This document shows, piece after piece, positions 39,698 through 48,272 of a stretch of 64,000 nt of DNA. The DNA lies in the NCBI RefSeq assembly GCF_009745985.1, contig NZ_WFIX01000190.1, positions 372,001 through 436,000 of the forward strand. The letters run 5' to 3'. Source of the stretch: Microbacterium karelineae (GTDB lineage: Bacteria > Actinomycetota > Actinomycetes > Actinomycetales > Microbacteriaceae). A program made the position numbers and the translations under genes. Position 1 is the first letter of the stretch. Each line of letters begins with the position of its first letter. A model generated the notes under the pieces. The model saw nothing but the letters and a program-made list of their open reading frames with translations. It made no database searches and was not told the DNA's origin.

Positions 39698-40968
39698 TGC
39701 TCGCACTGCTCGGCATCGCCATCGCGGTGCTCCTCATCATCCGGGTGCCTGTCGCCTTCGCCTTCCTCGGCCCCTCGATCCTGTACATGTGGATCGGCGG
39801 CCAATCGGTCGGCAACGCGCTGCGCGAGGTCTTCAACGCCGCCGACAGCTTCCCGATGCTGGCCGTCCCGCTGTTCGTGCTGCTGGGATCCCTCGCCAAT
39901 CGCGCGGGGATCGCCGACCGGCTCTTCCGCTTCGCGCTCGCCGTCCTCGCCCGCGTGCGCGGATCCCTCGGCTACGTCTCGATCGGGACGAGCGTCGGGT
40001 TCAGCTGGATGAGCGGATCGGCCGTGGCCGATGCGGCCGCGCTCGGCAAGGTGCAGATCCCGCAGATGATCCGCGAGGGGTACGGCCGGCGCTTCGCGAC
40101 GGGCGTCTCGGCCTCGTCGTCGCTCATCGCCCCCGTCATGCCGCCGTCGATCCCCGCCGTCATCTACTCGGGGCTCGCCGCCGTGTCGACCGGCGCGCTC
40201 TTCGCGGCATCGGTCATCCCCGCCATCGCGATGGCGATCGGCCTCGTGATCGTCGTGGCCGTGCTCGTCGCGCGCAATCCGAGGATCCAGCGCGGCACCT
40301 TCGACGGGCGCGAGGTGCTCGCGTCGCTGAAGGGAGTGATCCTGCCGCTCATCACGCCCGTGATCATCCTCGGCGGGATCCTCGGGGGCGTCTTCACCCC
40401 GACCGAGGCCGCGGCGGTCGCCGTCGTCTACATCCTCATCATCGGGGTCGTGCAGCGCTCGCTCACGTGGCGCGGCCTGATGGAGGCGCTCAAGGAGACG
40501 GCCCTCACGACGGCGGCGATCATGCTCATCGTCGCGTCGGCGTCGCTGCTGGGGTACATCCTCGCCCGCGAGCGGCTCCCGCAGCTCATGACGGAGGCGA
40601 TGTTCGCGATCAGCGACGACCCGACAGTGTTCCTGCTGCTCGTCGTGGTCCTGTGCCTCGTGCTCGGCACCGTCATCGACGCGACCGCCGTGCTCGTCCT
40701 GATCGTCCCGATCCTCATCCCGATCGCGAACACGTACGGGGTCGACCCGATCACGCTCGGCGTCATCGCGATCGTGTCGCTCATGATCGGCCTGCTCACG
40801 CCGCCCGTCGGCACCGTGCTCTTCGTCACGGCGTCCGTGTCGCGCACCCGCATCGGCGAGGTGTTCCGCGGAACCCTGCCGTTCCTCATCCCGTACATCG
40901 TCATCGTGCTGCTCGCAGTGCTCTTCCCCGGCATCGTCGCCTGGCTCCCGGGGGTGCTCGGGCTGTGA
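39694..40968 (+). CDS. TRAP transporter large permease (DctM)
   Basis: The protein is 424 residues with about twelve helices. SFPMLAVPLFVLLGSLANRAG and APVMPPSIPAVIYSG are conserved DctM blocks, as is GLLTPPVGTVLFVTA near the C-terminus. It uses an ion gradient to import the ligand delivered by the binding protein. Gene context points to quinate or shikimate as cargo. Confidence 0.92.
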   Translation: MMLALLGIAIAVLLIIRVPVAFAFLGPSILYMWIGGQSVGNALREVFNAADSFPMLAVPLFVLLGSLANRAGIADRLFRFALAVLARVRGSLGYVSIGTSVGFSWMSGSAVADAAALGKVQIPQMIREGYGRRFATGVSASSSLIAPVMPPSIPAVIYSGLAAVSTGALFAASVIPAIAMAIGLVIVVAVLVARNPRIQRGTFDGREVLASLKGVILPLITPVIILGGILGGVFTPTEAAAVAVVYILIIGVVQRSLTWRGLMEALKETALTTAAIMLIVASASLLGYILARERLPQLMTEAMFAISDDPTVFLLLVVVLCLVLGTVIDATAVLVLIVPILIPIANTYGVDPITLGVIAIVSLMIGLLTPPVGTVLFVTASVSRTRIGEVFRGTLPFLIPYIVIVLLAVLFPGIVAWLPGVLGL

Positions 40969-41867
40969 ACGCCGCACCGACCCGCCTGCCGCGCTCGCCG
41001 CGGTCGATCCTCGTCGGCCTCGTCGGCCAGGGGGTGGGCCCGTCGCTCACCCCGCCGATGCACGAGCTCGAGGGCGCGCGCCACGGCATGAGCTACGTGT
41101 ACCGCACGATCGACATCGACCCCGCGCACGCGGCACCCGAGCACCTCCGCCCGTTGCTGCGGTCGGCGCGCGCCCTCGGCTTCGACGGGCTCAACGTCAC
41201 CCACCCCGCCAAGCAGGCGATCGTCCCGCTCCTCGACGAGCTCGCGCCCGGCGCCGCCCGCGTGGGCGCGGTCAACACCGTGCGGTTCGCGGGCGAGAGG
41301 ATGATCGGCCACAACACGGACGTGACGGGCTTCGGATCCGCATTCGACGCGGCCTTCGGCGACGAAGAGCACGGGCTCGTCGTGCTCGTCGGCGCGGGCG
41401 GCGCGGGCAGCGCCGTCGCGACGGCCCTCGACGAGCGGCGGATCGCGGACCTCGTGATCGCGGACGTCGACGCGGGCCGCGCCGAGGCCCTCGCGCGCCA
41501 GCTGGGCCCGCGCGCCGGCGGATCCGTCCGCGGGGCCGGATCCGCGGAGCTGCCGCGTCTGCTCGCCGCGGCGAGCGGCGTCGTCAACGCGACCCCGTTC
41601 GGCATGGCCGCACACCCGGGCATGGCGTTCGATCCCGCGAGGCTCCCGGCCGACGCGTGGGTCGCCGACATCGTCTATCGGCCGACGGACACCGCGCTGC
41701 TGATCGCGGCGCGTGCCTGCGGGCTGCGCACGATGTCGGGGCTCGGGATGGCGATGGGCCAGGCGGCCGACGCCTTCGAGATCTTCACGGGCGTGCGCGC
41801 GGACCGCGCCGCCATGACACGAGACCTGCAGGACCTGGTCGCCGCCGAGGCGGCCTCCCCGGCGTGA
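40965..41867 (+). CDS. qsuD: shikimate/quinate dehydrogenase (AroE family)
   Basis: The protein is 300 residues with a GTG start overlapping the dctM stop. The N-terminal substrate domain has GPSLTPPMHELEG and LNVTHPAKQ with the catalytic Lys, then GHNTDVTGF with the Asp. The nucleotide domain has VGAGGAGSAVATAL and continues with ADVDAGRA; the Asp there favours NAD+, as in catabolic quinate/shikimate dehydrogenases. It oxidises quinate or shikimate to the dehydro acid. Confidence 0.88.
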   Translation: MNAAPTRLPRSPRSILVGLVGQGVGPSLTPPMHELEGARHGMSYVYRTIDIDPAHAAPEHLRPLLRSARALGFDGLNVTHPAKQAIVPLLDELAPGAARVGAVNTVRFAGERMIGHNTDVTGFGSAFDAAFGDEEHGLVVLVGAGGAGSAVATALDERRIADLVIADVDAGRAEALARQLGPRAGGSVRGAGSAELPRLLAAASGVVNATPFGMAAHPGMAFDPARLPADAWVADIVYRPTDTALLIAARACGLRTMSGLGMAMGQAADAFEIFTGVRADRAAMTRDLQDLVAAEAASPA

Positions 41868-41895
41868 TCCGGGCAGAACGAGAGGAAGACGGACA

Positions 41896-42915
41896 ATGAA
41901 TGCACGAACCAAGCGAGCAGCGTGGGTCGCTCTGGTCGCGGCGCCGGCACTGGCGCTCGCGGGCTGCAGCGGTGCCGATGACGGGGCCGCGACCGGCGAG
42001 GGCGGCGATGTCGAACTGACCTTCGCGACGAGCTACAACGAGGATCAGCCGCAGCACACGTGCGGCGTCGATGGCATCAAGGAGGACGTCGAGGCGGCCG
42101 ATGTGGGCCTCGCCGTCGAGGTCTTCCCGTCGAGTCAGCTCGGCGGCGATGCCGACCGTATCGCAGCGGTCGCCTCAGGCGACATCGACATCGACCTGCA
42201 GGGCGCGTCGGCGCTCGGCGCCGTGTACGAGCCGATCTCGGTCCTCGACGCCGCCTACGCCTTCGACGGACCCGAGCACCTCCAGGCCTTCATGACGAGC
42301 GAGGAGGGCCAGCAGGTCGCCGCCGACTTCGCCGACGCCTCGGGCGTGAGCGTGATCGGCGCCTGGTCGGCGGGGGCGCGCCAGTTCACCGCGAACGCGC
42401 CGATCACGGGGCCGGCGGACCTCGCGGGGATGCGCATGCGATTCCCCGGATCGCCGCAGTTCCTGCTCAACGCGCAGGCGCTCGGCGCGGCCGCGACCGA
42501 AGTCGCCTACGAGGAGCTCTACCTCGCGCTGCAGCAGGGCACGGTCGACGGCCAGGAGAACCCCATCACCAACATCGACGCCCTCAACCTGCAGGAGGTG
42601 CAGAGCCACCTCAGCCTGTCGGCTCACGCGCTCAACACCAACCTCATCATCGTCGGCGAGGTGTGGAACGAGCTCGATGCCGAGCAGCAGGAGGTGCTCC
42701 AGGGCGCCGTCGACGACGCGATCACGCAGGTGACCGCGTGCGTCGCCGACGCCGAGGCGGAGAAGATCCAGGAGTGGAAGGACGGCGACGAGTGGACCGT
42801 CGTCGAGGACGTCGACATCGACGCCTTCCAGGAGCAGGCCGTCGCGTGGTTCGAGGGCAACCTCGAGGGAGACTCGCTCGCCGTCTTCGAGGCGATCCGC
42901 GCCACAGCGGGCTGA
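41896..42915 (+). CDS. TRAP transporter substrate-binding lipoprotein (DctP)
   Basis: The protein is 339 residues. The lipoprotein signal ends LAGC. The DctP family blocks are LTFATSYNEDQPQHTCG, the GVSVIGAWSAGARQFTAN region, LAGMRMRFPGSPQ (the ligand-carboxylate Arg lies in MRMR) and the GTVDGQENPITNI signature. GAGGAAG precedes the ATG. Placing the binding protein after the dehydrogenase rather than beside the permeases is unusual but still within the operon. Confidence 0.9.
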   Translation: MNARTKRAAWVALVAAPALALAGCSGADDGAATGEGGDVELTFATSYNEDQPQHTCGVDGIKEDVEAADVGLAVEVFPSSQLGGDADRIAAVASGDIDIDLQGASALGAVYEPISVLDAAYAFDGPEHLQAFMTSEEGQQVAADFADASGVSVIGAWSAGARQFTANAPITGPADLAGMRMRFPGSPQFLLNAQALGAAATEVAYEELYLALQQGTVDGQENPITNIDALNLQEVQSHLSLSAHALNTNLIIVGEVWNELDAEQQEVLQGAVDDAITQVTACVADAEAEKIQEWKDGDEWTVVEDVDIDAFQEQAVAWFEGNLEGDSLAVFEAIRATAG

Positions 42916-42922
42916 TCGCGGC

Positions 42923-42957
42923 GCGCCGGGCGCGGACGAGGGGTCCGCGTCCGGCGC
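42923..42957 (+). terminator. strong GC-rich hairpin ending the quinate/shikimate operon
   Basis: Arms of 14 nt (42923-42936 and 42944-42957; GCGCCGGGCGCGGA and its complement with one mismatch) flank a 7-nt loop, 8 bp after the dctP stop. There is no U-run, as is common for actinobacterial terminators. Confidence 0.7.
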
Positions 42958-42969
42958 CGCACGGATCCG

Positions 42970-42975
42970 TACGAT
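42970..42975 (+). promoter_or_regulatory. -10-like TACGAT of the tetR gene, with a GTAC half-site
   Basis: TACGAT sits in CCGTACGATGTT, which repeats the left half of operator 1 (GTACGAT). It is 46 bp before the tetR ATG, leaving room for the ribosome site GAGGAG. It suggests weak autoregulation. Confidence 0.4.
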
Positions 42976-43021
42976 GTTGGGGAGGCGCGCGCGACGCGGG
43001 CGTCCGGAACGAGGAGACGGC

Positions 43022-43666
43022 ATGACGAGCGACACGGACGACGCCCCCCGCGCACGCGATGCCGAGCGCACGCGGCGCGAGCTGCTCGACGTCGCGAGCG
43101 AGGTGTTCGCCGACGTCGGCTACTCGGGCGCCCGCGTCGACGAGATCGCCGCGCGCACGCGCACGACGAAGCGGATGATCTACTACTACTTCGGCGGCAA
43201 GGAGCAGCTGTACATCGCAGTGCTCGAACGGGCCTACCGGGGGATCCGCGAGGCGGAGAGCCGCATCGACGTCGCGGGCCTCGCACCGCTCGATGCGCTG
43301 CGTGCGATCGCCGTCGCGACCTACGACCACCACGTGCGGCACAGCGAGTTCATCCGCCTGGTCATGATCGAGAACATCCACCGCGGCGAGTTCCTCAAGC
43401 AGATCGACTCGCTGCGGGAGCTCGGCCAGCCCGCCGTCGACACCCTCGAACGGATCCTCGTCCGCGGGCGCGCCGAGGGAACGTTCCGTGATGACATCGA
43501 CGCTTTCGACCTGCACATGCTCATCAGCTCGTACTGCGTGTTCCAGGTCGCGAACCAGCACACCTTCGGCTATCTCTTCGACCGCGACATCCTCGCGGAG
43601 CCGACCGCATCGCACGCGAGGGCGATGCTCGCCGACGTCGTCGCCAGCTGGGTCGCCGTGCGCTGA
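43022..43666 (+). CDS. TetR-family regulator of the quinate/shikimate cluster
   Basis: The protein is 214 residues. The N-terminal TetR HTH (about 15-60) has RRELLDVASEVFADVGYSG and the recognition region TTKRMIYYYFGGKEQLY. The C-terminal ligand domain includes FIRLVMIENIHRGEFL. GAGGAG lies 7 nt before the ATG. It follows the operon terminator and probably binds the twin GTAC-type operators at 36810 and 39099 (inference from position and motif type). Confidence 0.88.
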   Translation: MTSDTDDAPRARDAERTRRELLDVASEVFADVGYSGARVDEIAARTRTTKRMIYYYFGGKEQLYIAVLERAYRGIREAESRIDVAGLAPLDALRAIAVATYDHHVRHSEFIRLVMIENIHRGEFLKQIDSLRELGQPAVDTLERILVRGRAEGTFRDDIDAFDLHMLISSYCVFQVANQHTFGYLFDRDILAEPTASHARAMLADVVASWVAVR

Positions 43667-43720
43667 GAACCGGCCATCCGGCCGACGCGGGCGCGGGGGC
43701 GCCTGCCGCAGGATCGTGGC

Positions 43721-44386
43721 ATGTCCTCCGCACAGCCCCGTGTTCCCGCCCGCGAGTGGGCGCTCGCCGCCGGCCTCATCCTGCTCGCGCTCGTGCCCGT
43801 CGCCGCGGGATCCGCGCGGCTCGGCAGCATCGCCGGCGGCGTGTCCACCCCCGAGACGGCGCGCTTCGTCGACGATCCCGTGCCGATCGTGCTGCACATC
43901 GTCGCGGCGCTCGTCTTCTCACTCGTCGGCGCGTTCCAGTTCCTCCCGACCATGCGGCGTCGCCGCACGCGCTGGCATATGTTCGCGGGACGATTCCTGC
44001 TCGTGCCCGCGGGCGTCGTCGTCGCGGGATCCGGCCTCTGGATGAACGCCGTCTACACGATGCCGCCCGTCGACGGCCTCGGGCTCGCGATCTCGCGCTG
44101 GATCGTCGGAATCCTCACCCTCGCCTTCCTCGCGTTGGGCGTCGCGAACATCGCCCGCCGCCGCCTCCCCGAGCACGGTGCGTGGATGATCCGCGCCTAC
44201 GCGCTCGCGATGGGAGCGGGCACGCAGGTGCTCACCTCGATGCCGTTCATCCTCGCGTTCGGGCCGCCCGACGAACTCGCGCGCCTGCTGCAGATGGACG
44301 CCGGGTGGATCCTCAACCTGTTCGTCGCAGAGGTCGTCATCCGGCGACGGATCCCGTCGCGCCGCACCACGGCGGTGGGGGTATGA
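43721..44386 (+). CDS. DUF2306 family membrane protein
   Basis: The protein is 221 residues with about six helices. Conserved His in DPVPIVLHIVAALVFS and in RWHMFAGRFL fit DUF2306, a family with haem-ligand-like histidines but no established function. CAGGAT 6 nt before the ATG suggests leaderless transcription. It overlaps the following kinase by ATGA, so the two-component system is expressed with it and may sense its state. Confidence 0.75.
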   Translation: MSSAQPRVPAREWALAAGLILLALVPVAAGSARLGSIAGGVSTPETARFVDDPVPIVLHIVAALVFSLVGAFQFLPTMRRRRTRWHMFAGRFLLVPAGVVVAGSGLWMNAVYTMPPVDGLGLAISRWIVGILTLAFLALGVANIARRRLPEHGAWMIRAYALAMGAGTQVLTSMPFILAFGPPDELARLLQMDAGWILNLFVAEVVIRRRIPSRRTTAVGV

Positions 44387-45690
44387 GTAGCGTGTCGAGC
44401 ATGGGAGCGGATGCGGCCGGCGGAGAGGGCGCGCTGGGCGTCCGCGCGCGGATCCGCGCCGCCTGGGGCGCACCCTCCGCTCCCGCAGCCGGCCCCCGGC
44501 GGCGGGACGTCGTGCTCGTCGGCATCGTCGCGGCGGCCGCCGTCGTGGAGACGGCGCTCCGCTCCGACCTCGCGTGGCCCGTCCCCACGGCCGCCGTGAC
44601 GATCCTCTTCGCCCTCGGTCTGCCGTGGCGGCGGCGCCACCCGCTGCCGATCGTCGTCGCCGTCGCGCTCGTCGCCGCGGGCTTCGCACTCGCCGCCGCC
44701 GCGGCGGGCGCCGGGCAGAACGCGCTCGCGAGCATGTTCGTCGCGATCGTCTTCCCGTATGCGCTGTTCCGCTGGGGATCCGGCCGCGCCCGCATCATCG
44801 GCGGGCTGGTGCTGTTCGCCGGGCTCACCCTCTCGACCGCGCTCGGGGGCGAGGGGATCCCCGGCGCCGTCGCCGGCGTCGCGTTCGTCGGCGGCACATG
44901 CCTGGCGGGCGCGCTGCGCCGGGAGCGCGTCATGGCGCGCGGGCGCGAGCGCGACGCGATCCGCGCCCGGGAGCGTGAGTCCCTCGCGCGCGACCTGCAC
45001 GACACGGTCGCGCACCACGTGTCGGCCGTCGTCGTCCACGCGCAGGCGGCGCGCGCGCTGCTCCCCGCGGATCCGGATCGCGCCGCAGACTCCCTCGCCG
45101 AGATCGAGAGGGGGGCGCAGGCCGCCCTGGGCGACATGAGATCCCTCGTGCGCATGCTGCGCCGGGACGCAGGATCGCGCGGGGAGACGTCGCGAACCGT
45201 TCCGCGAACGGACCGCGCAGGCACGTCGATCGCGCGCGATGGAGCGCGGGCGTCGGCTCCTCCGGCGAGCGTCGATTTCGTGCGCGGCCAGGAGCTCGAT
45301 GCCGCGCCGCTTGCGCCGACACCGGGAATCGACGCCCTCGTCGCGCTCGCCGCGGACGGCCCGCCCGCCGTGCGGGTGCGCGTCGATGCCGGCGCGATCC
45401 CCGACGTCCTCGCGCAGGCCGCGTTCCGCATCGCGCAGGAAGCAGTGACGAACGCCCGCCGTCACGCGCGCGGCGCGACGGCGATCGACGTCGCCGTCCG
45501 CGAGGAATCGGGCGACGTCATCGTCGAGGTGCGCGACGACGGATCCGCGCCGTTCCGGATGACGGAGGGATACGGGATCCTCGGCATGACCGAGCGCGCG
45601 ACGCTCCTCGGCGGATCCCTCGCCGCGGGGCCGGAGCCGGAGGGCGGCTGGCGCGTCCGGGGCGTGCTGCCGAGGGGAGGAGTCGGATGA
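44383..45690 (+). CDS. NarL-type sensor histidine kinase
   Basis: The protein is 435 residues. The N-terminal half has about five membrane helices (residues about 40-180). HisKA_3 carries the phospho-acceptor His in LARDLHDTVAHHVSAVVVHAQA (about 205-225). A poorly conserved Arg/Ser-rich linker (about 260-310) separates it from HATPase_c with the N box AFRIAQEAVTNARRHA and GYGILGMTERA. It forms an operon with the DUF2306 gene and the regulator at 45687 through ATGA overlaps. Confidence 0.9.
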   Translation: MSSVSSMGADAAGGEGALGVRARIRAAWGAPSAPAAGPRRRDVVLVGIVAAAAVVETALRSDLAWPVPTAAVTILFALGLPWRRRHPLPIVVAVALVAAGFALAAAAAGAGQNALASMFVAIVFPYALFRWGSGRARIIGGLVLFAGLTLSTALGGEGIPGAVAGVAFVGGTCLAGALRRERVMARGRERDAIRARERESLARDLHDTVAHHVSAVVVHAQAARALLPADPDRAADSLAEIERGAQAALGDMRSLVRMLRRDAGSRGETSRTVPRTDRAGTSIARDGARASAPPASVDFVRGQELDAAPLAPTPGIDALVALAADGPPAVRVRVDAGAIPDVLAQAAFRIAQEAVTNARRHARGATAIDVAVREESGDVIVEVRDDGSAPFRMTEGYGILGMTERATLLGGSLAAGPEPEGGWRVRGVLPRGGVG

Positions 45691-46325
45691 CGCGCGTGCT
45701 CATCGCCGACGACCAGCCCGCCGTGCGCTCGGGGCTGCGGGTGCTGCTCGAGACGCAGGGCTTCGAGGTCGCGGGCGAGGCCGCCGACGGTCGCGCGGCG
45801 GTCGACCTCGCGCGGCGGCTGCGGCCCGACGTCGTGCTCATGGACATCCGCATGCCGCGGATCGACGGCATCGAGGCGACCCGAGCCCTCGCGGGACCGG
45901 GCGTCGCGGATCCGATCGCGGTCGTCGTCGTGACGACGTTCGACCTCGACGAGTACGTGCACGGCGCCCTGCGCGCCGGGGCGAAGGGCTTCCTCCTGAA
46001 GGACGCGGGACCGCGGCTGCTGGGCGAGGCGGTGCGCGCGGCGGCGGCGGGCGACGCGCTCATCTCGCCGCGCGTCACGACGCGGCTGCTCGAGACGTTC
46101 GCGAGGCGGGATCCACGGCCTCGCGAGCCCGTCGAGCCGCTCTCGCCGCGTGAGGAGGAGGTGCTGCGCCTGCTCGCGCGCGGCCTCACCAACACCGAGA
46201 TCTGCGACGAGCTGTACGTCTCGCTCGGCACGGTCAAGACCCACATCGGCGGGATCCTCACCAAGCTCGGCCTCCGCAACCGCGTCGAGGCGGCGATGTG
46301 GGCGTACGAGACCGGGAGGGTGTGA
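45687..46325 (+). CDS. NarL/LuxR-family response regulator
   Basis: The protein is 212 residues. The receiver has IADDQPAVRSGL, phospho-acceptor Asp in VVLMDIRMPRIDG (near 54) and Lys in GFLLKDA. The LuxR HTH has LSPREEEVLRLLARGLTNTE and LYVSLGTVKTHI. It is the cognate regulator of the kinase with which it overlaps. Targets are unknown; its own operon is the usual one. Confidence 0.92.
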   Translation: MTRVLIADDQPAVRSGLRVLLETQGFEVAGEAADGRAAVDLARRLRPDVVLMDIRMPRIDGIEATRALAGPGVADPIAVVVVTTFDLDEYVHGALRAGAKGFLLKDAGPRLLGEAVRAAAAGDALISPRVTTRLLETFARRDPRPREPVEPLSPREEEVLRLLARGLTNTEICDELYVSLGTVKTHIGGILTKLGLRNRVEAAMWAYETGRV

Positions 46326-46343
46326 CGGGGGAGCGCGCAGTGC

Positions 46344-46349
46344 TAGCAT
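46344..46349 (+). promoter_or_regulatory. -10-like TAGCAT of the FitAB-like module
   Basis: TAGCAT lies 22 nt before the antitoxin ATG at 46372, which has its own AGAGGGGG site. The in-frame ATG at 46351 would fall before the RNA start, which decides for 46372. Confidence 0.45.
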
Positions 46350-46371
46350 CATGACAGCAGAGGGGGCCCGC

Positions 46372-46689
46372 ATGTCGACGATCACGGTGAGGAATCTGCC
46401 CGACGATGTCGTCGCGCGGCTGAAGGCCCGTGCGGCGCAGCAGGGCCGGTCGATGGAGGCCGAGGCGCGCCGGGTCCTGGCCGATTCGGTGTCGCCGAGC
46501 GGCATCGAGGCCGCGGCGGTCGACGCGCTGGTGAGCCATCGCCTCCGTGTGCGCGCGCGCCCGGCGAGCGAGGTGCGCGCGCGGCTCGGCGCGATCGGCC
46601 CCGCCCCCGGCGGATGGGCCGAGGAGCTTCACCGCGATCGCGATGACGATCAGCCGGAGGATCCGTGGCGGCGTCGTGATCCTGCTTGA
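46372..46689 (+). CDS. FitA-like ribbon-helix-helix antitoxin
   Basis: The protein is 105 residues. The N-terminal ribbon-helix-helix is plain: STITVRNLPDDVVARLKARA followed by GRSMEAEARRVL, the FitA/VapB pattern. The C-terminal tail (about 60-105) is Arg/Glu-rich and should mask the toxin. It overlaps the PIN gene. By family it represses its own promoter at 46344. Confidence 0.82.
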   Translation: MSTITVRNLPDDVVARLKARAAQQGRSMEAEARRVLADSVSPSGIEAAAVDALVSHRLRVRARPASEVRARLGAIGPAPGGWAEELHRDRDDDQPEDPWRRRDPA

Positions 46690-47068
46690 CACGTCGGTGC
46701 TCATCGCGCTCCCCGAGGTGGAGATCCCCGACGACGACATCGCGGTCAGCGCGATCTCCTACGCCGAACTGAGCTTCGGCGTCGCCGTCGCGACGGATCC
46801 GACGGTCCGACGCGAACGGCGGCGATACCTGGCCGAACTCGACGACGCGCTCGGCGTGGACTGGCTGCCGTTCGATCGCACCGCGGGCGACGGATATGCG
46901 ACGCTCGCCGCCCGGATCGCGAGCCGGAGGCCCTCCCACGCGCGGAGCAAGGACATCCTGATCGCCGGGCACGCGTACGCGCTCGGGGCGCGATTGGCGA
47001 CGCTCAACCCGCGCGATTTCGAGCTCGTCTCCGACGAGGTGGGCGTGGAGGTGCCGGCGCGCCGGTGA
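46676..47068 (+). CDS. PIN-domain toxin, FitB/VapC-like
   Basis: The product is 130 residues from the GTG at 46676, which puts the catalytic LLDTSVLIAL at the N-terminus as in VapC; an in-frame ATG at 46643 would add 11 residues. Acidic PIN residues are in LLDTS, SYAELSFG, SKDILIAGHA and TLNPRDFE. PIN toxins are magnesium-dependent RNases. The gene overlaps the antitoxin by 14 bp. Confidence 0.82.
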   Translation: MILLDTSVLIALPEVEIPDDDIAVSAISYAELSFGVAVATDPTVRRERRRYLAELDDALGVDWLPFDRTAGDGYATLAARIASRRPSHARSKDILIAGHAYALGARLATLNPRDFELVSDEVGVEVPARR

Positions 47069-47071
47069 CCC

Positions 47072-47575
47072 TCACTCCTTCGGGAGGGCCCCGCGGATGC
47101 CGTCGATCGGGTCCGTGATGTCGGCGACCGTCGCGCCGTACGCCGCGAGGAGCGCATCGGCGTCGACGTAGAGGGCATGGTCGTGGGCGCCCGCGCCCAT
47201 CGAGATCCGCTTGCCGCGCATGCGCTCATCGGCATATACGGGCCAGTCGGTGGTCGAGCCGAGGGGAACGATCGTGCCGCGCTCGTACCCGGTCGCCGCG
47301 AGCGCCAGCTCCGGCTCGGGAAGGCGCAGCCGGTTCACGCCGACGACGGCGCGCAGCTTCGCCCACGAGATCGCCCTGTCGCCGGGCACGAGGGCGAAGC
47401 AGTACTGGTCGCCCTTCCCCTTCACGACGAGGGTCTTGACGATGTCGGAAGGGGCGATGCCGCGCTGCGCGGCCGCTTCCTCGAGGGATCCGGCGCGCGG
47501 AGACTCCCGGATCTCGATCTCGAGGCCGCGCGCGTCGGCGGCCTCGCGCACTCGGCGCGTGGGGTCGTCGGTCAT
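47072..47575 (-). CDS. YbaK/EbsC-type aminoacyl-tRNA deacylase
   Basis: The product is 167 residues from the ATG at 47575, which has AGGAGGAG just upstream; the frame is open 21 bases further. Blocks APSDIVKTLVVKGKG and FALVPGDRAISWAKLR (catalytic Lys region), PLGSTTDWPVYADE and ISMGAGAHDHALYVD fit the YbaK/ProX editing fold, which removes amino acids mis-charged onto tRNA. The tRNA specificity cannot be told. Confidence 0.85.
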   Translation of the reverse strand: MTDDPTRRVREAADARGLEIEIRESPRAGSLEEAAAQRGIAPSDIVKTLVVKGKGDQYCFALVPGDRAISWAKLRAVVGVNRLRLPEPELALAATGYERGTIVPLGSTTDWPVYADERMRGKRISMGAGAHDHALYVDADALLAAYGATVADITDPIDGIRGALPKE

Positions 47576-47660
47576 GTCTCCTCCTGCGGTGTCCACCGGG
47601 GCACGGACAGCGAAAAGGGGTGCGCGGACCGAAAGGCCTGCGCACCCCGTCTCGTGATGT

Positions 47661-48176
47661 CTACGCGTCCGGGGCGGCGACGGCCTCGTCGGCGACCCAG
47701 AGCTCGTCCTCGGCGCTGAGAGTCTTCCATGCCACGACGAAGATGCCGACGGCGGCCGCGATGCCGAGCACGGCGGCGATGACGGCGCCCGCGCTGGACT
47801 TCTTCTTCGGCGGCTCGACGACGATCGTCCGCTTGCCGAGCTTCTCGGCCGTCGCGTCGTACGCGCCGATCGCGCGGCCGATCACGCCGCCGGCGGCCGG
47901 GATCACGCGGCCGTCGAAGAACTTCTTGCCCTTGCGGTAGCCCGACTCGACATAGGGCTGCGCGCGCTCGACGTAGGGCTCGAGGTACTCGTGGTACTTC
48001 CTGCGCGCCTCCGGCGCGAGCACCTCCTGATTGATCGCACTGAGCTGGCGACCGGCCGCGCGGGCCACATCGGCGGCCTCCGCGGCGACCTCGCGCTGGG
48101 CTTCCAGCACTCGGTTGGCGGTGCCCTGGAGCCTGCGGAGCTCCTTCTTGCGCTTCCTGCTGAGGCTGACGCTCAC
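47661..48176 (-). CDS. hypothetical single-pass membrane protein
   Basis: The product is 171 residues from the GTG at 48176, preceded by GGAGGG. A basic N-terminus (LSRKRKKELRRLQG) is followed by an Ala-rich coiled-coil-like stretch (about 20-55), a Tyr-rich region, then PPKKKSSAGAVIAAVLGIAAA leading into one membrane helix (about 128-150) and an acidic C-terminus. No family is recognised. It is divergent from the cyclophilin gene. Confidence 0.65.
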   Translation of the reverse strand: MSVSLSRKRKKELRRLQGTANRVLEAQREVAAEAADVARAAGRQLSAINQEVLAPEARRKYHEYLEPYVERAQPYVESGYRKGKKFFDGRVIPAAGGVIGRAIGAYDATAEKLGKRTIVVEPPKKKSSAGAVIAAVLGIAAAVGIFVVAWKTLSAEDELWVADEAVAAPDA

Positions 48177-48260
48177 GTGTGTGCCCTCCCGCTGAGTCGG
48201 TACTTACCCCCATCCTGCCACGGCGCCCCGGATACCGGCGAGGGAACCGGGGTTCTCTGC

Positions 48261-48266
48261 GAGAAT
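48261..48266 (+). promoter_or_regulatory. -10-like GAGAAT, leaderless promoter of the cyclophilin gene
   Basis: GAGAAT ends 6 nt before the ATG at 48273, with no ribosome site between. The upstream 40 bp contain the inverted pair CCCCGG/CCGGGG, which could be a binding site. Confidence 0.45.
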
Positions 48267-48272
48267 GGACCC

